DNA of 20,984 nucleotides from Odoribacter sp. (GCA_020024465.1 JAHHTT010000039.1:1-20984), one strand, 5' to 3'; shown: positions 8,599-18,204, counted from the stretch's first letter. Notes: a model not told the origin generated them from the letters alone. Program-made: numbers and translations.

Positions 8599-9180
8599 TC
8601 AACTTATACGATTCCATAAAAAAAACAATAGAATATCTGCATTGCGAAGATGGGCAAGTTCTGAACGCAAATATTTCATCGCACGATAAAGTTGTGTTTC
8701 CACTGTGCGGACAGATATATTCAAGGCAAGAGCTATATCTGCACTTTTCTTACCGGCAAAGCGACTGAGCAAAAAAATCTCCCGGCATTGACCGGGCAGA
8801 GCATTGATGGCGCGGTTTATCTCTTCCGACAGATATCCCTGTTCTTCTCTGTCAAAAAAATGCTCAATATTATTTTCCTCTTTAACAGCATATTTGTTGA
8901 CAAACTCAATAAAACCAAGTTTTACTTTTTCATGTCTAAGTATATTCAAAGCTGCGTTATAGACAGCCCGATAAAGATAAGCATTCAACGAATCATGAAT
9001 CTCCAGCTTCTTACGTTTTTCCCAAAGCTCACAAAAAATCCCCTGAACCAAATCCTCAACAACCGCCCTGTCATGCAACAGAGATTCTGCATAAATACAC
9101 AAACGGGTATAATTATTTCGAAAAATCTGCTCAAAAGATTCTCTGCTATCCCATACCATTGATTCTCTGATTTGCTTCAT
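8599..9180 (-). CDS. ECF RNA polymerase sigma factor (FecI-like, Bacteroidetes type)
   Basis: A 193-residue sigma-70 family factor with only regions 2 and 4. Region 2 spans about 16-85: FEQIFRNNYTRLCIYAESLL, then VVEDLVQGIFCELWEKR and LNAYLYRAVYNAALNILR, which cover core binding and -10 recognition. Region 4 spans about 118-172: INALPGQCREIFLLSRFAGKK, then a helix-turn-helix with IALALNISVRTVETQLYRAM for -35 recognition. The C-terminal tail is hydrophobic (ADILLFFLWN), a feature often seen in this Bacteroidetes subgroup. It is followed by fecR and the STN-bearing susC, so it should be held inactive by FecR and released when the transducer is occupied. An internal ATG at residue 8 (MVWDSRESF) is a reasonable alternative start. 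No clear TTTG/TAnnTTTG promoter was found in the 101 bases upstream. Confidence 0.96.
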   Translation of the reverse strand: MKQIRESMVWDSRESFEQIFRNNYTRLCIYAESLLHDRAVVEDLVQGIFCELWEKRKKLEIHDSLNAYLYRAVYNAALNILRHEKVKLGFIEFVNKYAVKEENNIEHFFDREEQGYLSEEINRAINALPGQCREIFLLSRFAGKKSADIALALNISVRTVETQLYRAMKYLRSELAHLRNADILLFFLWNRIS

Positions 9181-9281
9181 TTGCCTTATTCCGCGATTCT
9201 ATAAAAGGAATAAAATTAAAAAATAAAACGATACTAAACAAGAATAAAATTATGCAAATTCAAGATTTTACCCTTCAATAC

Positions 9282-9887
9282 TCAAGATAATGTCTTGATA
9301 AATAAGGTTATTCCATCAAAAACCATCTGCAAACCGATAGTGGCAACAATCAATCCAATGATACGAATCAACGGATTCATAAAATTATATTTGATTAAGA
9401 AATTACCGATTTTTCGTGCTTCCAGCATAAAAGCCAGATTCACAAGCAAGGCCAGTAAAATAGCAATAACCGTAATAAAACGCCCATATTGAACAGGGAA
9501 AGTTACTGCCGCAGTAATTGTAGCCGGTCCCGCAATCATGGGAATAGCTATCGGCACAGTCGTCAGATCTGCTATCTTGATATGCTCGTCCACTTTCATA
9601 AAAAAGCCTTTCAATAAACCGGAAAGTCCGTTATACATCAATACTACACCACAAGTAATTTGAAAAGAATAAAGTTCCACCCGAAAAACATAACTGAAAG
9701 TCACTTGCCCCAAATAGAGAAAAAATATCAGAATCAACATTGCGGTAAAAGTCGCTTTCAATGAAATATATCTCAGTTCGGCAAGAGAAAAGCGATCTTG
9801 CAATGATGATACAATCAATACTTTTTGTATAGGATTTACCAATGCAAGTATAGCGACAAAACAACTCAATATCATATTAAACCTCAT
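9282..9887 (-). CDS. MarC-family integral membrane protein
   Basis: A 201-residue protein with six predicted membrane segments at about 4-26, 43-63, 71-93, 112-131, 137-156 and 172-195. It shows MarC-family features: an Asn-Pro in the first segment (LVNPIQKVLIV), a glycine-rich third segment (CGVVLMYNGLSGLLKG) and the conserved PIAIPMIAGPATITAAV at 112-128. MarC proteins sit in the inner membrane; despite the old name, a role in multiple antibiotic resistance was not confirmed, and their transported substrate is unknown. The gene has an SD-like GGGGAG just before its ATG. It follows a hairpin terminator and precedes the sigma gene by 101 bases, so it is probably its own unit and not part of the uptake locus. 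Length is typical for the family. Confidence 0.92.
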   Translation of the reverse strand: MRFNMILSCFVAILALVNPIQKVLIVSSLQDRFSLAELRYISLKATFTAMLILIFFLYLGQVTFSYVFRVELYSFQITCGVVLMYNGLSGLLKGFFMKVDEHIKIADLTTVPIAIPMIAGPATITAAVTFPVQYGRFITVIAILLALLVNLAFMLEARKIGNFLIKYNFMNPLIRIIGLIVATIGLQMVFDGITLFIKTLS

Positions 9888-9911
9888 AATCTCCCCATCC
9901 TAATTTTTAAT

Positions 9912-9947
9912 AACGGTTTGGCTTTCATTTTCAAAAGCCAAACCGTT
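9912..9947 (-). terminator. Hairpin terminator after the M16 peptidase gene
   Basis: A perfect 14-base-pair inverted repeat (AACGGTTTGGCTTT at 912-925 pairing with 934-947, offsets from 9000) encloses an 8-base loop. It lies 14 bases past the M16 stop in the transcribed direction. Only a weak T-containing run (TTATT) follows, so it may stop transcription or mainly protect the 3' end. Confidence 0.7.
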
Positions 9948-9960
9948 CTGTTCTTCATTT

Positions 9961-12873
9961 CTAATATCCAAAAATCTGTTCCGTTGTCACATGTGTTACA
10001 GGACCATAAGCAGAAAGTTGCGACATATCTATAGCTTTTTCATTTCCTAATACACAGTAGGTATAGGTACGCCCTTTTATCCACTTCTGCTGAAAATCCT
10101 TCACATTTGCCAACGTCAGCTTTTGAATTTCATCAAACAACACTTTGCGACGATCAATATCCAATCCCAAATCCCTGGCTTCCAGATAACTGTTGAAAAT
10201 ATCGGCACCGATAATCCGGTCTGTTTTCAACCGAGCCAACAAAGCCTCTTTTGCCAAATTAAAGGCAGATTCTGATTCGGGCATATTATTAATAATTTCA
10301 TCAAAAACATTCAGAGCATCTCCCATTTTATCATTTTGTGTTGCAATAAATGTTTTATATATATACGGCTGATCCAAACGTTGCGGTTCACTCATACTAG
10401 CTCCGGCAGTGTAAGCCAAACTGCGGGATTCACGCATTTCCTGAAACACAATGGAATTCATTCCTCCACCAAAATATTCATTATAAAGAGTCAGCACCGG
10501 ATAAACTGACATATCAAATTTTTCTCCACGATTTGAAATTGCAGCCATATAAACTTGTGCAGCATCATATGGAGCAATAATCACACGTTTTTGTGGCGTT
10601 TCTTGAAAAGTAAACTTATTTCTCCTATCGATCTTAGATAATCTTATCGGTACTCTATGATATTTGTTAATTTCTTCAATCAGATATTCTTTCGTAGCAG
10701 GACCATAATACATGACTGAATGTTCCAAAGAGTTCAATTCGCGCAAACATGACAATAATGTCTCCGACTTTAATCCCTTTAATTCTGCTTCTGACAAAAC
10801 ATTTGTTGCAGGAGATTTCGGTCCATACAATCCATATTGCAACAGCATTGAAAAATTAGCCTGTTGATTCAATTTTCGATCCTCCCGAATTTTTAACAAA
10901 TCGGCTTTCATAAACTCCAAAACCTGTGGATTCTCCTGAGCATCAAGAAAAAGCGACTCTACTAAATCCATTGCTTTCCCCATGTTTTCTGCCAATCCAC
11001 TAATCGTAATAAACGTACGTTCAGAAGCCGGTCTCACTGAAAAATCACAGGCCAATTCATAGAATTGTTGTTTCACTTGTATGGGGGACAATGTAGAAGT
11101 CCCCAAATAATCCAAATACTGCACAGCGGTGCTTAAATTACGATCATCATTATTCCCTTTTTCAATCACATACGTCAATACAAACAAATCATTAGTTGTA
11201 TTTTTCTTATACAATACAGGAATATTCGATTTTGCTACACCTTTCTCAATATCTCTTGAAAAATCCACAAATACCGGTTCTATCGGTTTTACAACAGAAC
11301 CTTGTATTTCTTTCAAAAAATCACTGGCAACGTCACGGTTCATAACAATAGGTGTGATGGCAGGCTTACTGATTGTCTTCGTATTGTCATCCTTACCCTT
11401 CCGTTTATAAATAAGCGCATAATTATCTTTGAAATACATATTTGCAAAATTGACCAATTCCTGTTTCGTCACTTTACTCAAACGCTCAATGGCACTCACC
11501 TCATCAGCCCAATCCGAATCATTTATAAATGACTGTACAAACCAATCAGCTCTATCTTCATTACTTTCCAAACGTTCTTGAATATCTTTCTTCAAATTAT
11601 TAATAGTAGCTGACAGCAACGCTTCATCGAACTCTCCTTTTTTCAATTTCTCCACCTCAGCCAACAATAAATCACGCACCTCCTCCAACGACTGCCCTGC
11701 CTTAGGATTTCCCTGCATCAAATACATAGAATAATCGGCAAATAATATAGGATAGGAAGCAGCATTCAACATTTTCTGATTCTGATTTATATCCAAATCA
11801 ATCAAACCGGCCTGACCGTTATATAAAATAGAACTCAATAAATTCAACATTTCGGCCTCTTTACTGGCAGCTCCCGGAAATCTCCATCCCAATACAAGAA
11901 ATTCCGCCTCAGCACCGACAACTTCTCTTTCAATCGGAGTCTCAATCGGTTTTTCTGCTTCAAACTTCAATTCTGGCAAATTAGGATTAGGCTTCATATC
12001 TCCGAAATAACGATTGATTGTTTCAATCATCATTTCCGGATCAAAATCCCCCGATAGACAAATAGCCATATTGTTAGGTACATACCATTCCTTAAAAAAG
12101 TTCTTGATATTCGTAATCGAAGGATTCTTCAAATTCTCCTGAGTACCCAGAACGGTCTGTGTGCCATAAGGATGGTGAGGAAAAAGAGCAGCCATCATCT
12201 GCTCGAAGACCTTTCTGTCATCTTTTGTCAACGACATATTCTTTTCTTCATACACCGTTTCCAATTCAGTATGAAAACCGCGAATCACAGAATGCTTGAA
12301 TCTATCAGCCTGAATTTTAACCCAATTCTCAATCTGATTAGACGGAATATCTTCCACATACACAGTCATATCATTCGCTGTATATGCATTCGTTCCAACA
12401 GCTCCAATAGCTGCCATCAATTTATCATATTCATTGGGAATTGCCACTTTCGATGCCTCGTAAGAAACACTGTCGATTTTATGATAGATAGCACTCCGTT
12501 CCGCTTCATCGGTCGTCTTACGATAAACTTCAAACAAGGCTTCAATTTCATCCAACATCGGTTTCTCTTTTGCATAATTCTGAGTACCGAAGCTCTCTGT
12601 TCCTTTAAACATCAAATGCTCAAAATAATGAGCCAAACCGGTCGTTTCCGCCGGATCATTCTTACCTCCTGCACGCACGGCAATAAATGTTTGTATACGT
12701 GGTTGTTCCTTATTTACAGTCATGTAAACTTTCAAACCATTTTCAAGCGTATAAATACGCGCATTCATAGGATCATTGGGAACTGTTTCATACTTGAATC
12801 CAGAACCATTTCCACATGCCGCCATCACTATCAACAACAACGGCAACCATAAAAACTGGAGATTTTTTTTCAT
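9961..12873 (-). CDS. M16 (pitrilysin/insulinase) family zinc peptidase lipoprotein
   Basis: A 970-residue predicted lipoprotein: MKK start, hydrophobic core, lipobox VMAAC with lipidated Cys20. The inverted zinc site HYFEH is at residues 82-86, with Glu85 as the general base and His82/His86 as ligands. The third ligand is probably Glu209 in VYEEKN. The sequence is a fusion of two M16 halves, each of two domains. The first half is catalytic; the second has no HxxEH but keeps the family's Arg/Tyr region at GGGMNSIVFQEMRESRSLAYTA. This is the usual single-chain clamp that degrades oligopeptides. A location on the periplasmic face of a membrane is inferred from the lipobox. It starts 25 bases after the flavin reductase gene and ends at a hairpin, so both probably form one transcript. 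The substrate is not known. Confidence 0.95.
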   Translation of the reverse strand: MKKNLQFLWLPLLLIVMAACGNGSGFKYETVPNDPMNARIYTLENGLKVYMTVNKEQPRIQTFIAVRAGGKNDPAETTGLAHYFEHLMFKGTESFGTQNYAKEKPMLDEIEALFEVYRKTTDEAERSAIYHKIDSVSYEASKVAIPNEYDKLMAAIGAVGTNAYTANDMTVYVEDIPSNQIENWVKIQADRFKHSVIRGFHTELETVYEEKNMSLTKDDRKVFEQMMAALFPHHPYGTQTVLGTQENLKNPSITNIKNFFKEWYVPNNMAICLSGDFDPEMMIETINRYFGDMKPNPNLPELKFEAEKPIETPIEREVVGAEAEFLVLGWRFPGAASKEAEMLNLLSSILYNGQAGLIDLDINQNQKMLNAASYPILFADYSMYLMQGNPKAGQSLEEVRDLLLAEVEKLKKGEFDEALLSATINNLKKDIQERLESNEDRADWFVQSFINDSDWADEVSAIERLSKVTKQELVNFANMYFKDNYALIYKRKGKDDNTKTISKPAITPIVMNRDVASDFLKEIQGSVVKPIEPVFVDFSRDIEKGVAKSNIPVLYKKNTTNDLFVLTYVIEKGNNDDRNLSTAVQYLDYLGTSTLSPIQVKQQFYELACDFSVRPASERTFITISGLAENMGKAMDLVESLFLDAQENPQVLEFMKADLLKIREDRKLNQQANFSMLLQYGLYGPKSPATNVLSEAELKGLKSETLLSCLRELNSLEHSVMYYGPATKEYLIEEINKYHRVPIRLSKIDRRNKFTFQETPQKRVIIAPYDAAQVYMAAISNRGEKFDMSVYPVLTLYNEYFGGGMNSIVFQEMRESRSLAYTAGASMSEPQRLDQPYIYKTFIATQNDKMGDALNVFDEIINNMPESESAFNLAKEALLARLKTDRIIGADIFNSYLEARDLGLDIDRRKVLFDEIQKLTLANVKDFQQKWIKGRTYTYCVLGNEKAIDMSQLSAYGPVTHVTTEQIFGY

Positions 12874-12898
12874 TATGATAACTTTAAAATTAAATCTA

Positions 12899-13477
12899 TT
12901 ATCTTTTTTTCTTTTTCTGAACAGACCAACCGAATTTTCCGACCTTCCGCCCTAAACCAAAATATTCTCCATGAGCATACACCAATGGTTTGGCTCGCTC
13001 TAATTCAAACTTTTCAGTTTCCGGGTTTAAATAACGCTCATCCGCCTGCACGTTGACAACCTCAGCAACAAACATATCATGCGAACCCAAATGTACAATT
13101 TCCTTGACACGGCATTCTATAGAAATCGGGGACTCTTCAATAATCGGGGCTTTCACCACTGCAGCCTGTCCCGGAGTAAGTTTCATTTCCTCAAACTTAC
13201 GGTAATCTCTTCCGGAACGAACTCCACACCAATCCGTCGCAAAAGCCAATTCCTCTGTAGTCAAATTAATAACGAACTCCATATTTTTTTTGATAATATC
13301 ATATGAATGACGCTCCGGACGAACCGAAATATAACACATCGCCGGATCGGTACAAATTGTCCCTGTCCATGCTACCGTCAAAAGATTGTACTCATCCGGA
13401 CTGCTTCCACAGCTTACCAATACTGCAGGCAACGGATATATCATCGTGCCCGGCTTCCAATTATACTTCATTTTCAT
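12899..13477 (-). CDS. Flavin reductase-like (DIM6/NTAB) family protein
   Basis: A 192-residue cytoplasmic protein, probably an FMN-binding split-barrel dimer. It has the family's N-terminal PLPAVLVSCGSSPDEYNLLTVAWTGT (about 16-40) and ISVRPERHSYDIIKKN (about 50-65), where flavin phosphate contacts are normally found. These are followed by FVINLTTEEL, then the C-terminal FVAEVVNVQADERYLN typical of the fold. The end is very basic (VQKKKKR). Members reduce flavins with NAD(P)H or simply bind FMN; the precise electron partner cannot be predicted. An internal ATG at residue 3 (MKYNW) is an equally good start. The gene has a near-ideal promoter 47-77 bases upstream and is followed after 25 bases by the M16 peptidase, so the two are probably co-transcribed although no functional link is evident. 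Confidence 0.92.
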   Translation of the reverse strand: MKMKYNWKPGTMIYPLPAVLVSCGSSPDEYNLLTVAWTGTICTDPAMCYISVRPERHSYDIIKKNMEFVINLTTEELAFATDWCGVRSGRDYRKFEEMKLTPGQAAVVKAPIIEESPISIECRVKEIVHLGSHDMFVAEVVNVQADERYLNPETEKFELERAKPLVYAHGEYFGLGRKVGKFGWSVQKKKKR

Positions 13478-13523
13478 TTCCTTTTAAATGTTATCTTCAC
13501 CACCTCCATTTACCCGCAATCTG

Positions 13524-13554
13524 CAAAAATACTAAAACCTTACGTCCTCTCAAA
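13524..13554 (-). promoter_or_regulatory. Bacteroidota-type promoter for the flavin reductase-M16 operon
   Basis: On the minus strand, a -33 element TTTG (13554-13551) is followed by exactly 19 bases and a -7 element TATTTTTG (13531-13524). This matches the consensus TTTG-N19-TAnnTTTG of the primary sigma factor in this phylum. Transcription should start near 13519, leaving a leader of roughly 40 bases before the ATG at 13477. Confidence 0.75.
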
Positions 13555-13653
13555 CTCTCTAAAATAATTTCTCACATTCTAAACTTCGATAACTGTCACA
13601 ACCTGTACCATTTTTGAATACAGTGCCATTGAGCAACGATAAAAATAAAGAAA

Positions 13654-16600
13654 TTATTTTTTCCTACGTAAAAAACCGAAATATTTCCGTAATAATTCTT
13701 TCAAAGTATCAAATGTTTCCTGATAAGAAATCCCTACTCCCTGAATCATCTCAGTATTATTATAAAGAATTTTTTCATTCGTATGAGAATATGCTTTCAT
13801 TTTCAACGTTCCTTGTCTGTTAAGCTTCACCTCTACATCAAAATCACCGGCAATATTTGTCTTGCGGTCATTGGCAGCTCCATTACGCGTATTCCCTACA
13901 TCCATATTCCCATTGGCTGAAATGGTAACACGGTCATTCAACAATTGAGTAGACAATGCCAACTCTATTCCATCCGAACTGATTTCTCTATTCGGATCAC
14001 CCACATGATAAGCGACTCCTATATCCACATTATTACTGATTTGTGACAGCCAATTGGATAATTGATTAGACATCATTTCAGTCACAGTGGTCACACCTGC
14101 TGTCTGTGCTTGCGCTCCATAATCTCCGGTATTATCATTCCGATAAAACCGATTCAACACCAACAAGGAAAACATCTGTTTATTCACTTCATCCTGACTG
14201 GAAAACAAACTTTGTATATAACTCTTACTCTGCGACTCCAAAGACGGGAAATTTATATCAAATTTTACGGAAGGATTACGCAGATCATCGCTCAGATTCA
14301 AAATACATTCAACCGGAACCTTCCTGCCTCTCTCTGACACAAAATCTTCACCTCCTGAATTCTCGGAAGCCCCAACATCCACAGGCAACAATTCATTGAT
14401 TGTTGTTTTCAAATTATACACAGCACTGATATCCAGTACAGCATCATAAGGAGAACCATTCCACGTAACAGTTCCGCCAGGAGTAAGCACAAAACGCTTA
14501 TTAACCAAATTACTTAAAGTAAAAAGATAGTCTCCTTGAGTGATTCCATATTCTCCAAACATACTCAAGCTACCGTCTTTATCAAATGCCAATTTGATAT
14601 TTCCATTTCCCGAAGCCTTTAAAATATCACCTACGGCAGGGTCAAATATCACTTGAACCTCCAAATTCTCATTCAACTCTAAATTAGCATTCAAACTAAT
14701 ATCTGCCGACTGTGCCGACAACTGTTCATTTTTCACTACGGGACTACCAACCTGTACAAAATGAAGAAAATTATTCGATTGCTCGGTAATCGCAGAAGTT
14801 AAAGGAACATTCAATTGAGACTTAGGCTCTGTACGTGCACTGATCGTCATATTCATCATCCCGTTTTCATTATCAATTGCCGCCATGCCACTTAAATTTA
14901 CCTGTCCGTAAAACATCTCCCCTTCAGCGGATTTTGTGTCCAACATCCGTATATTATCAAACAAAACTTTTACATTATACCTATCTTTCCAAAAACGATA
15001 ATCACCATTTACCAACATACGGTGTCCACCCGCATCATATACTGCCAAATCCATAAAATTCAGACGATCCCCCATCACCCAGACCGTATCATTAACATAA
15101 AATTGCGTATTCAACACATCTACCTTTCCCCCAACCGAGTCCAAAATAATCATTCCTGAAATATCCGGCTGTTTTATAGTCCCTTTCAATGAAAGATTGC
15201 CGGATAATCCTCCTTTGACCTCAGATACCATATCTGCGGCATACGAACCGAAACGATCTAATTGTATCTTTTTTATATGCATATCGATATCTATAGAATC
15301 TGTATCAGGATTATATGCTCCATCCACAGCCAAAGCGACTTCATCTTTCATCATATTTTCAGCGCCTATCATCAAATTACGGTTATCTGCATCCCAATAA
15401 GAATGAAATTGTAATGATCCCAAGGTATCTCTACCGATGCCCCAATCATTGATTTTAAAATCAGACAGCAACAGGCAATCGTGATAATAATCCTGCAATG
15501 TCAACGAACCGGTTGTCACTCCAAACAATTTCATATTCTCCTCCAAAGCCACTCTTGCCAAATATCCCAAATTAAAATTCTCCAATTGAACGGTTAAGAC
15601 TTCCTCTGGATTTTCCGAAATTTTGCCAACGACCGTAAAGGATTCTTTACCATGACGGACAGAAAAATTCCTTATCTCCACCTCTTTCCCTTTCATAAAG
15701 ACAGACGAAGGCTCAACATACCAGACACTGTCATCCATAACAATCATTCCCCGTTGAAGTAATATTTTGGTAGAGAATTCGTCCAGATATTCCGGCTGAA
15801 ATACGACAGAAGCCGCCAGCGAACCACTATAAGTCTTTTCTTCCCAATTACACCAACTCAAACGGTTATCCAAATGATTGTCCACCATTATCAGATCATT
15901 TCGCACATTACACAACTGATAATTGTCTCCATATACAAATCTATCAGCATCCATTCTCATAAACAGACGCTTCGGATCGCCTACCATCGTTACATCAGGC
16001 TTCATCATGCCAATTGCTTTATAACCGATTGAATCAGCCTGAAAATGCAAATCCATCCGATTATTTTCCGTACTGAAATTAGAAACAATTCTTGCTCCTG
16101 AAGCTATCCGATAATCCGGAGCCAAAACCCTTAACACCCGATTAACATCCTTTATATCCAACTCATAACTAAAATCAAACTGTTCCAAATATTTACGTCC
16201 TTGCAATTGATGGTGTTTCGGACCAAGAGAATAAGCCGGTAAATATTTTTTTACAAATTCCGTTACAAACAACATCGGATTCACTGCTCTATAATTACCT
16301 TTTATTGTCAGATCCATCACGTCCGAAGAAATTGTAGAAACATTGAATTTCCCATTTCTACTGTCTTCAAAATAAATATGCTCAATTTCAAATCCATCAT
16401 TTTCAGTTTCATACCCAACATTCGACAGAAGCAGATTCATAAAGCCATTTTCTCCTCCTCCCGTATATATCAAATCAAACTCCGACGTAACACTTTCCCT
16501 CCCCTCCTTTATCCCCCAACCCAAATAATCAAGATTATCAATTTTCAATTTACCCTTCAAACTGGCAAACTGCAATGAATCGTTCATTTCATAAGACCCT

Positions 16601-18096
16601 GCCATTCCACCACTCATATTCTTATCCTCCAACGAAACCATCACATCCAATTGCTCATCTTCCCAAGCCATTGCCAAACCGATATCTTTGACATACCCCT
16701 TATTAACCCGTAACCAAGGTAAGCTTGATTTTACATTAAAAGACAATCCTTCATTCATCCACTTACCATGATATTCTCCCTGGAATGAACCCTTTCCCAA
16801 CAAGGATAAATCGGCAAAGGTCCCAAAATCCACGCGTTCAAATTGAAAATCTCCCCGAATATCAGCACAATCCTCCACATTTTCTCCACACATTCCATAA
16901 ATCAGATTCATTTTACCGGACAAAGCGGGAGTAACACTTTGCGCATGCACAATAAAATCCGACAACAAACCATCAAACCGAATATTACTAAAATCAATAT
17001 AAGGGACATTATACAAAAATGAAGGTATCGGAATATTCATCTCAAACCAAGGCAAATAAACAGTCGACAAATCCTTCGGTGCAAAATGAACTTTTTGCAA
17101 TTCTATATTAAAAACAGTATTCCATACATCCGGTAATCCGACTGACTTAAAACGTCCTTGAAACAGACTATGTTCCCCCAACTCAAAATACAAGTCTCTC
17201 CCTTCTAACTGCTCTATTGTATTGGACACGATACCACTGAATTTCACCGTATTATCAATACCTCTCAACATCTCGTTAAAATAAGCCAAGTCAATAAAAC
17301 TGACAGATGAAGGCCCCACCTCATAATATTGTTGCATCCGTGTTGTAAAATACTTCCAATCATGCTGATTCGGAGTCCAATGATATTCCAATTTCACCAG
17401 GTCCACATCGCTTCTCTCCATCCCTATGTGACAATCTGTAATCAGCAAATCAGAAGAACCGGCTCTCACTTTACCTCCCATATCCCTGATACGCAAACCC
17501 GATTTTTCTACAAGATTCAAGTCTGATACGGTCATGCGTATCGGACTCTCCATAAAATAAAGTTCCGTAATATCCACATTCAAATCCCGACAATCCACAT
17601 CCGTCCAATTCACTCCATATTCTACAGATTCATAAATCTCCTCCCGATAAGTAAAACGTGAATTTCTAAAACTTATCTTCCGCAAACTGAACCACCAGGT
17701 ATCCTGCACCTTTTTACCTCCCTTATCCTCTTGCTTGGCTCTGCTTCCTTTAGACAAAGAATCAAGCAATATCTCCATGTTGGTATCATTCGTACTATCC
17801 TGCACCCATAAATTAAACACCGCTCCGTCAAGAACCACCTCCCGTACATTAAACATCCGATTCACAAAACTAAAAGAATCAGTCTTCACCCTTAAATCCT
17901 TGCAGTACAATAATGTATCATTTTTAAAATCACGCACCAAAACATCATTCAAAATCAATGAACTGACAGGGCGGAAATCCACCCCTCCCACTTCTACCCG
18001 CACTCCGGTCACGCTCTCTATTCTATCGGTAATATATTTCACTAAAATTGTCTGGACAGACGGAGATAACAACAGGGCGTAAGTCACACCCAGCAA
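13654..18096 (-). CDS. TamB-like translocation/assembly module protein (DUF490); true start probably further upstream
   Basis: A protein of at least 1480 residues. After a membrane anchor at the N-terminus it is long, repetitive and beta-rich with few catalytic-type motifs, as expected for the beta-taco/AsmA-like TamB family that bridges inner and outer membranes for outer-membrane biogenesis or lipid transport. The C-terminal DUF490 part is clear at about 1190-1460: a GNGNIKLAFDKDGSLSMFGEY-type strand, then GDYLFTLSNLVNKRFVLTPGG, WNGSPYDAVLDISAVY and NRFYRND. It ends in a basic tail (FLRRKK). The first standard start codon in the frame is TTG at 18096, but that would cut the anchor in half. 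The frame continues upstream without a stop to 18216 and would supply a basic segment (KITRYIKK) and a full hydrophobic helix, making CTG at 18165 (1503 residues) or ATA at 18147 better starts. It diverges from tsaD and is probably monocistronic. Confidence 0.9.
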   Translation of the reverse strand: MLGVTYALLLSPSVQTILVKYITDRIESVTGVRVEVGGVDFRPVSSLILNDVLVRDFKNDTLLYCKDLRVKTDSFSFVNRMFNVREVVLDGAVFNLWVQDSTNDTNMEILLDSLSKGSRAKQEDKGGKKVQDTWWFSLRKISFRNSRFTYREEIYESVEYGVNWTDVDCRDLNVDITELYFMESPIRMTVSDLNLVEKSGLRIRDMGGKVRAGSSDLLITDCHIGMERSDVDLVKLEYHWTPNQHDWKYFTTRMQQYYEVGPSSVSFIDLAYFNEMLRGIDNTVKFSGIVSNTIEQLEGRDLYFELGEHSLFQGRFKSVGLPDVWNTVFNIELQKVHFAPKDLSTVYLPWFEMNIPIPSFLYNVPYIDFSNIRFDGLLSDFIVHAQSVTPALSGKMNLIYGMCGENVEDCADIRGDFQFERVDFGTFADLSLLGKGSFQGEYHGKWMNEGLSFNVKSSLPWLRVNKGYVKDIGLAMAWEDEQLDVMVSLEDKNMSGGMAGSYEMNDSLQFASLKGKLKIDNLDYLGWGIKEGRESVTSEFDLIYTGGGENGFMNLLLSNVGYETENDGFEIEHIYFEDSRNGKFNVSTISSDVMDLTIKGNYRAVNPMLFVTEFVKKYLPAYSLGPKHHQLQGRKYLEQFDFSYELDIKDVNRVLRVLAPDYRIASGARIVSNFSTENNRMDLHFQADSIGYKAIGMMKPDVTMVGDPKRLFMRMDADRFVYGDNYQLCNVRNDLIMVDNHLDNRLSWCNWEEKTYSGSLAASVVFQPEYLDEFSTKILLQRGMIVMDDSVWYVEPSSVFMKGKEVEIRNFSVRHGKESFTVVGKISENPEEVLTVQLENFNLGYLARVALEENMKLFGVTTGSLTLQDYYHDCLLLSDFKINDWGIGRDTLGSLQFHSYWDADNRNLMIGAENMMKDEVALAVDGAYNPDTDSIDIDMHIKKIQLDRFGSYAADMVSEVKGGLSGNLSLKGTIKQPDISGMIILDSVGGKVDVLNTQFYVNDTVWVMGDRLNFMDLAVYDAGGHRMLVNGDYRFWKDRYNVKVLFDNIRMLDTKSAEGEMFYGQVNLSGMAAIDNENGMMNMTISARTEPKSQLNVPLTSAITEQSNNFLHFVQVGSPVVKNEQLSAQSADISLNANLELNENLEVQVIFDPAVGDILKASGNGNIKLAFDKDGSLSMFGEYGITQGDYLFTLSNLVNKRFVLTPGGTVTWNGSPYDAVLDISAVYNLKTTINELLPVDVGASENSGGEDFVSERGRKVPVECILNLSDDLRNPSVKFDINFPSLESQSKSYIQSLFSSQDEVNKQMFSLLVLNRFYRNDNTGDYGAQAQTAGVTTVTEMMSNQLSNWLSQISNNVDIGVAYHVGDPNREISSDGIELALSTQLLNDRVTISANGNMDVGNTRNGAANDRKTNIAGDFDVEVKLNRQGTLKMKAYSHTNEKILYNNTEMIQGVGISYQETFDTLKELLRKYFGFLRRKK

Positions 18097-18173
18097 TAAT
18101 AGAAATCCTCCTACCCAATAGAATAATATCTGAAGAATCTTTTTTATATACCTTGTTATTTTCAGTTTGCAGA

Positions 18174-18204
18174 CAAAAATATTAATATTGCAGCATATTT
18201 GAAA
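18174..18204 (-). promoter_or_regulatory. Candidate promoter for the TamB-like gene
   Basis: On the minus strand, TTTC (18204-18201) is followed by 19 bases and a -7 element TATTTTTG (18181-18174). Only the last base of the -33 element departs from consensus. The start point would be near 18169, only a few bases before CTG at 18165. Confidence 0.5.

Noticed and set aside
8206..8619. 137-codon plus-strand ORF across the fecR start and the sigma-fecR gap
   Set aside because: Mostly antisense to fecR, with low-complexity composition and no recognisable domain or promoter.
8692..9162. 156-codon plus-strand ORF opposite the sigma factor
   Set aside because: The minus strand has unmistakable sigma region 2 and 4 motifs; the plus frame shows no domain and a biased composition.
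1..9180. Polysaccharide utilisation locus in the strict sense
   Set aside because: SusC and SusD are present, but no carbohydrate-active enzyme is in the window, so a glycan substrate is not supported.
12172..12852. 226-codon plus-strand ORF opposite the M16 peptidase
   Set aside because: It is an antisense shadow of a gene with clear catalytic motifs; its composition (many His, Ile, Phe, Ser) is typical of reverse-strand AT-rich coding sequence and it has no promoter.
18107..18112. AGGAGG on the minus strand as a ribosome binding site proving the TTG start of the TamB-like gene
   Set aside because: Bacteroidota rarely depend on Shine-Dalgarno sequences, the bases encode Val-Gly-Gly inside the predicted membrane helix, and starting at the TTG would remove the basic segment and half the anchor.
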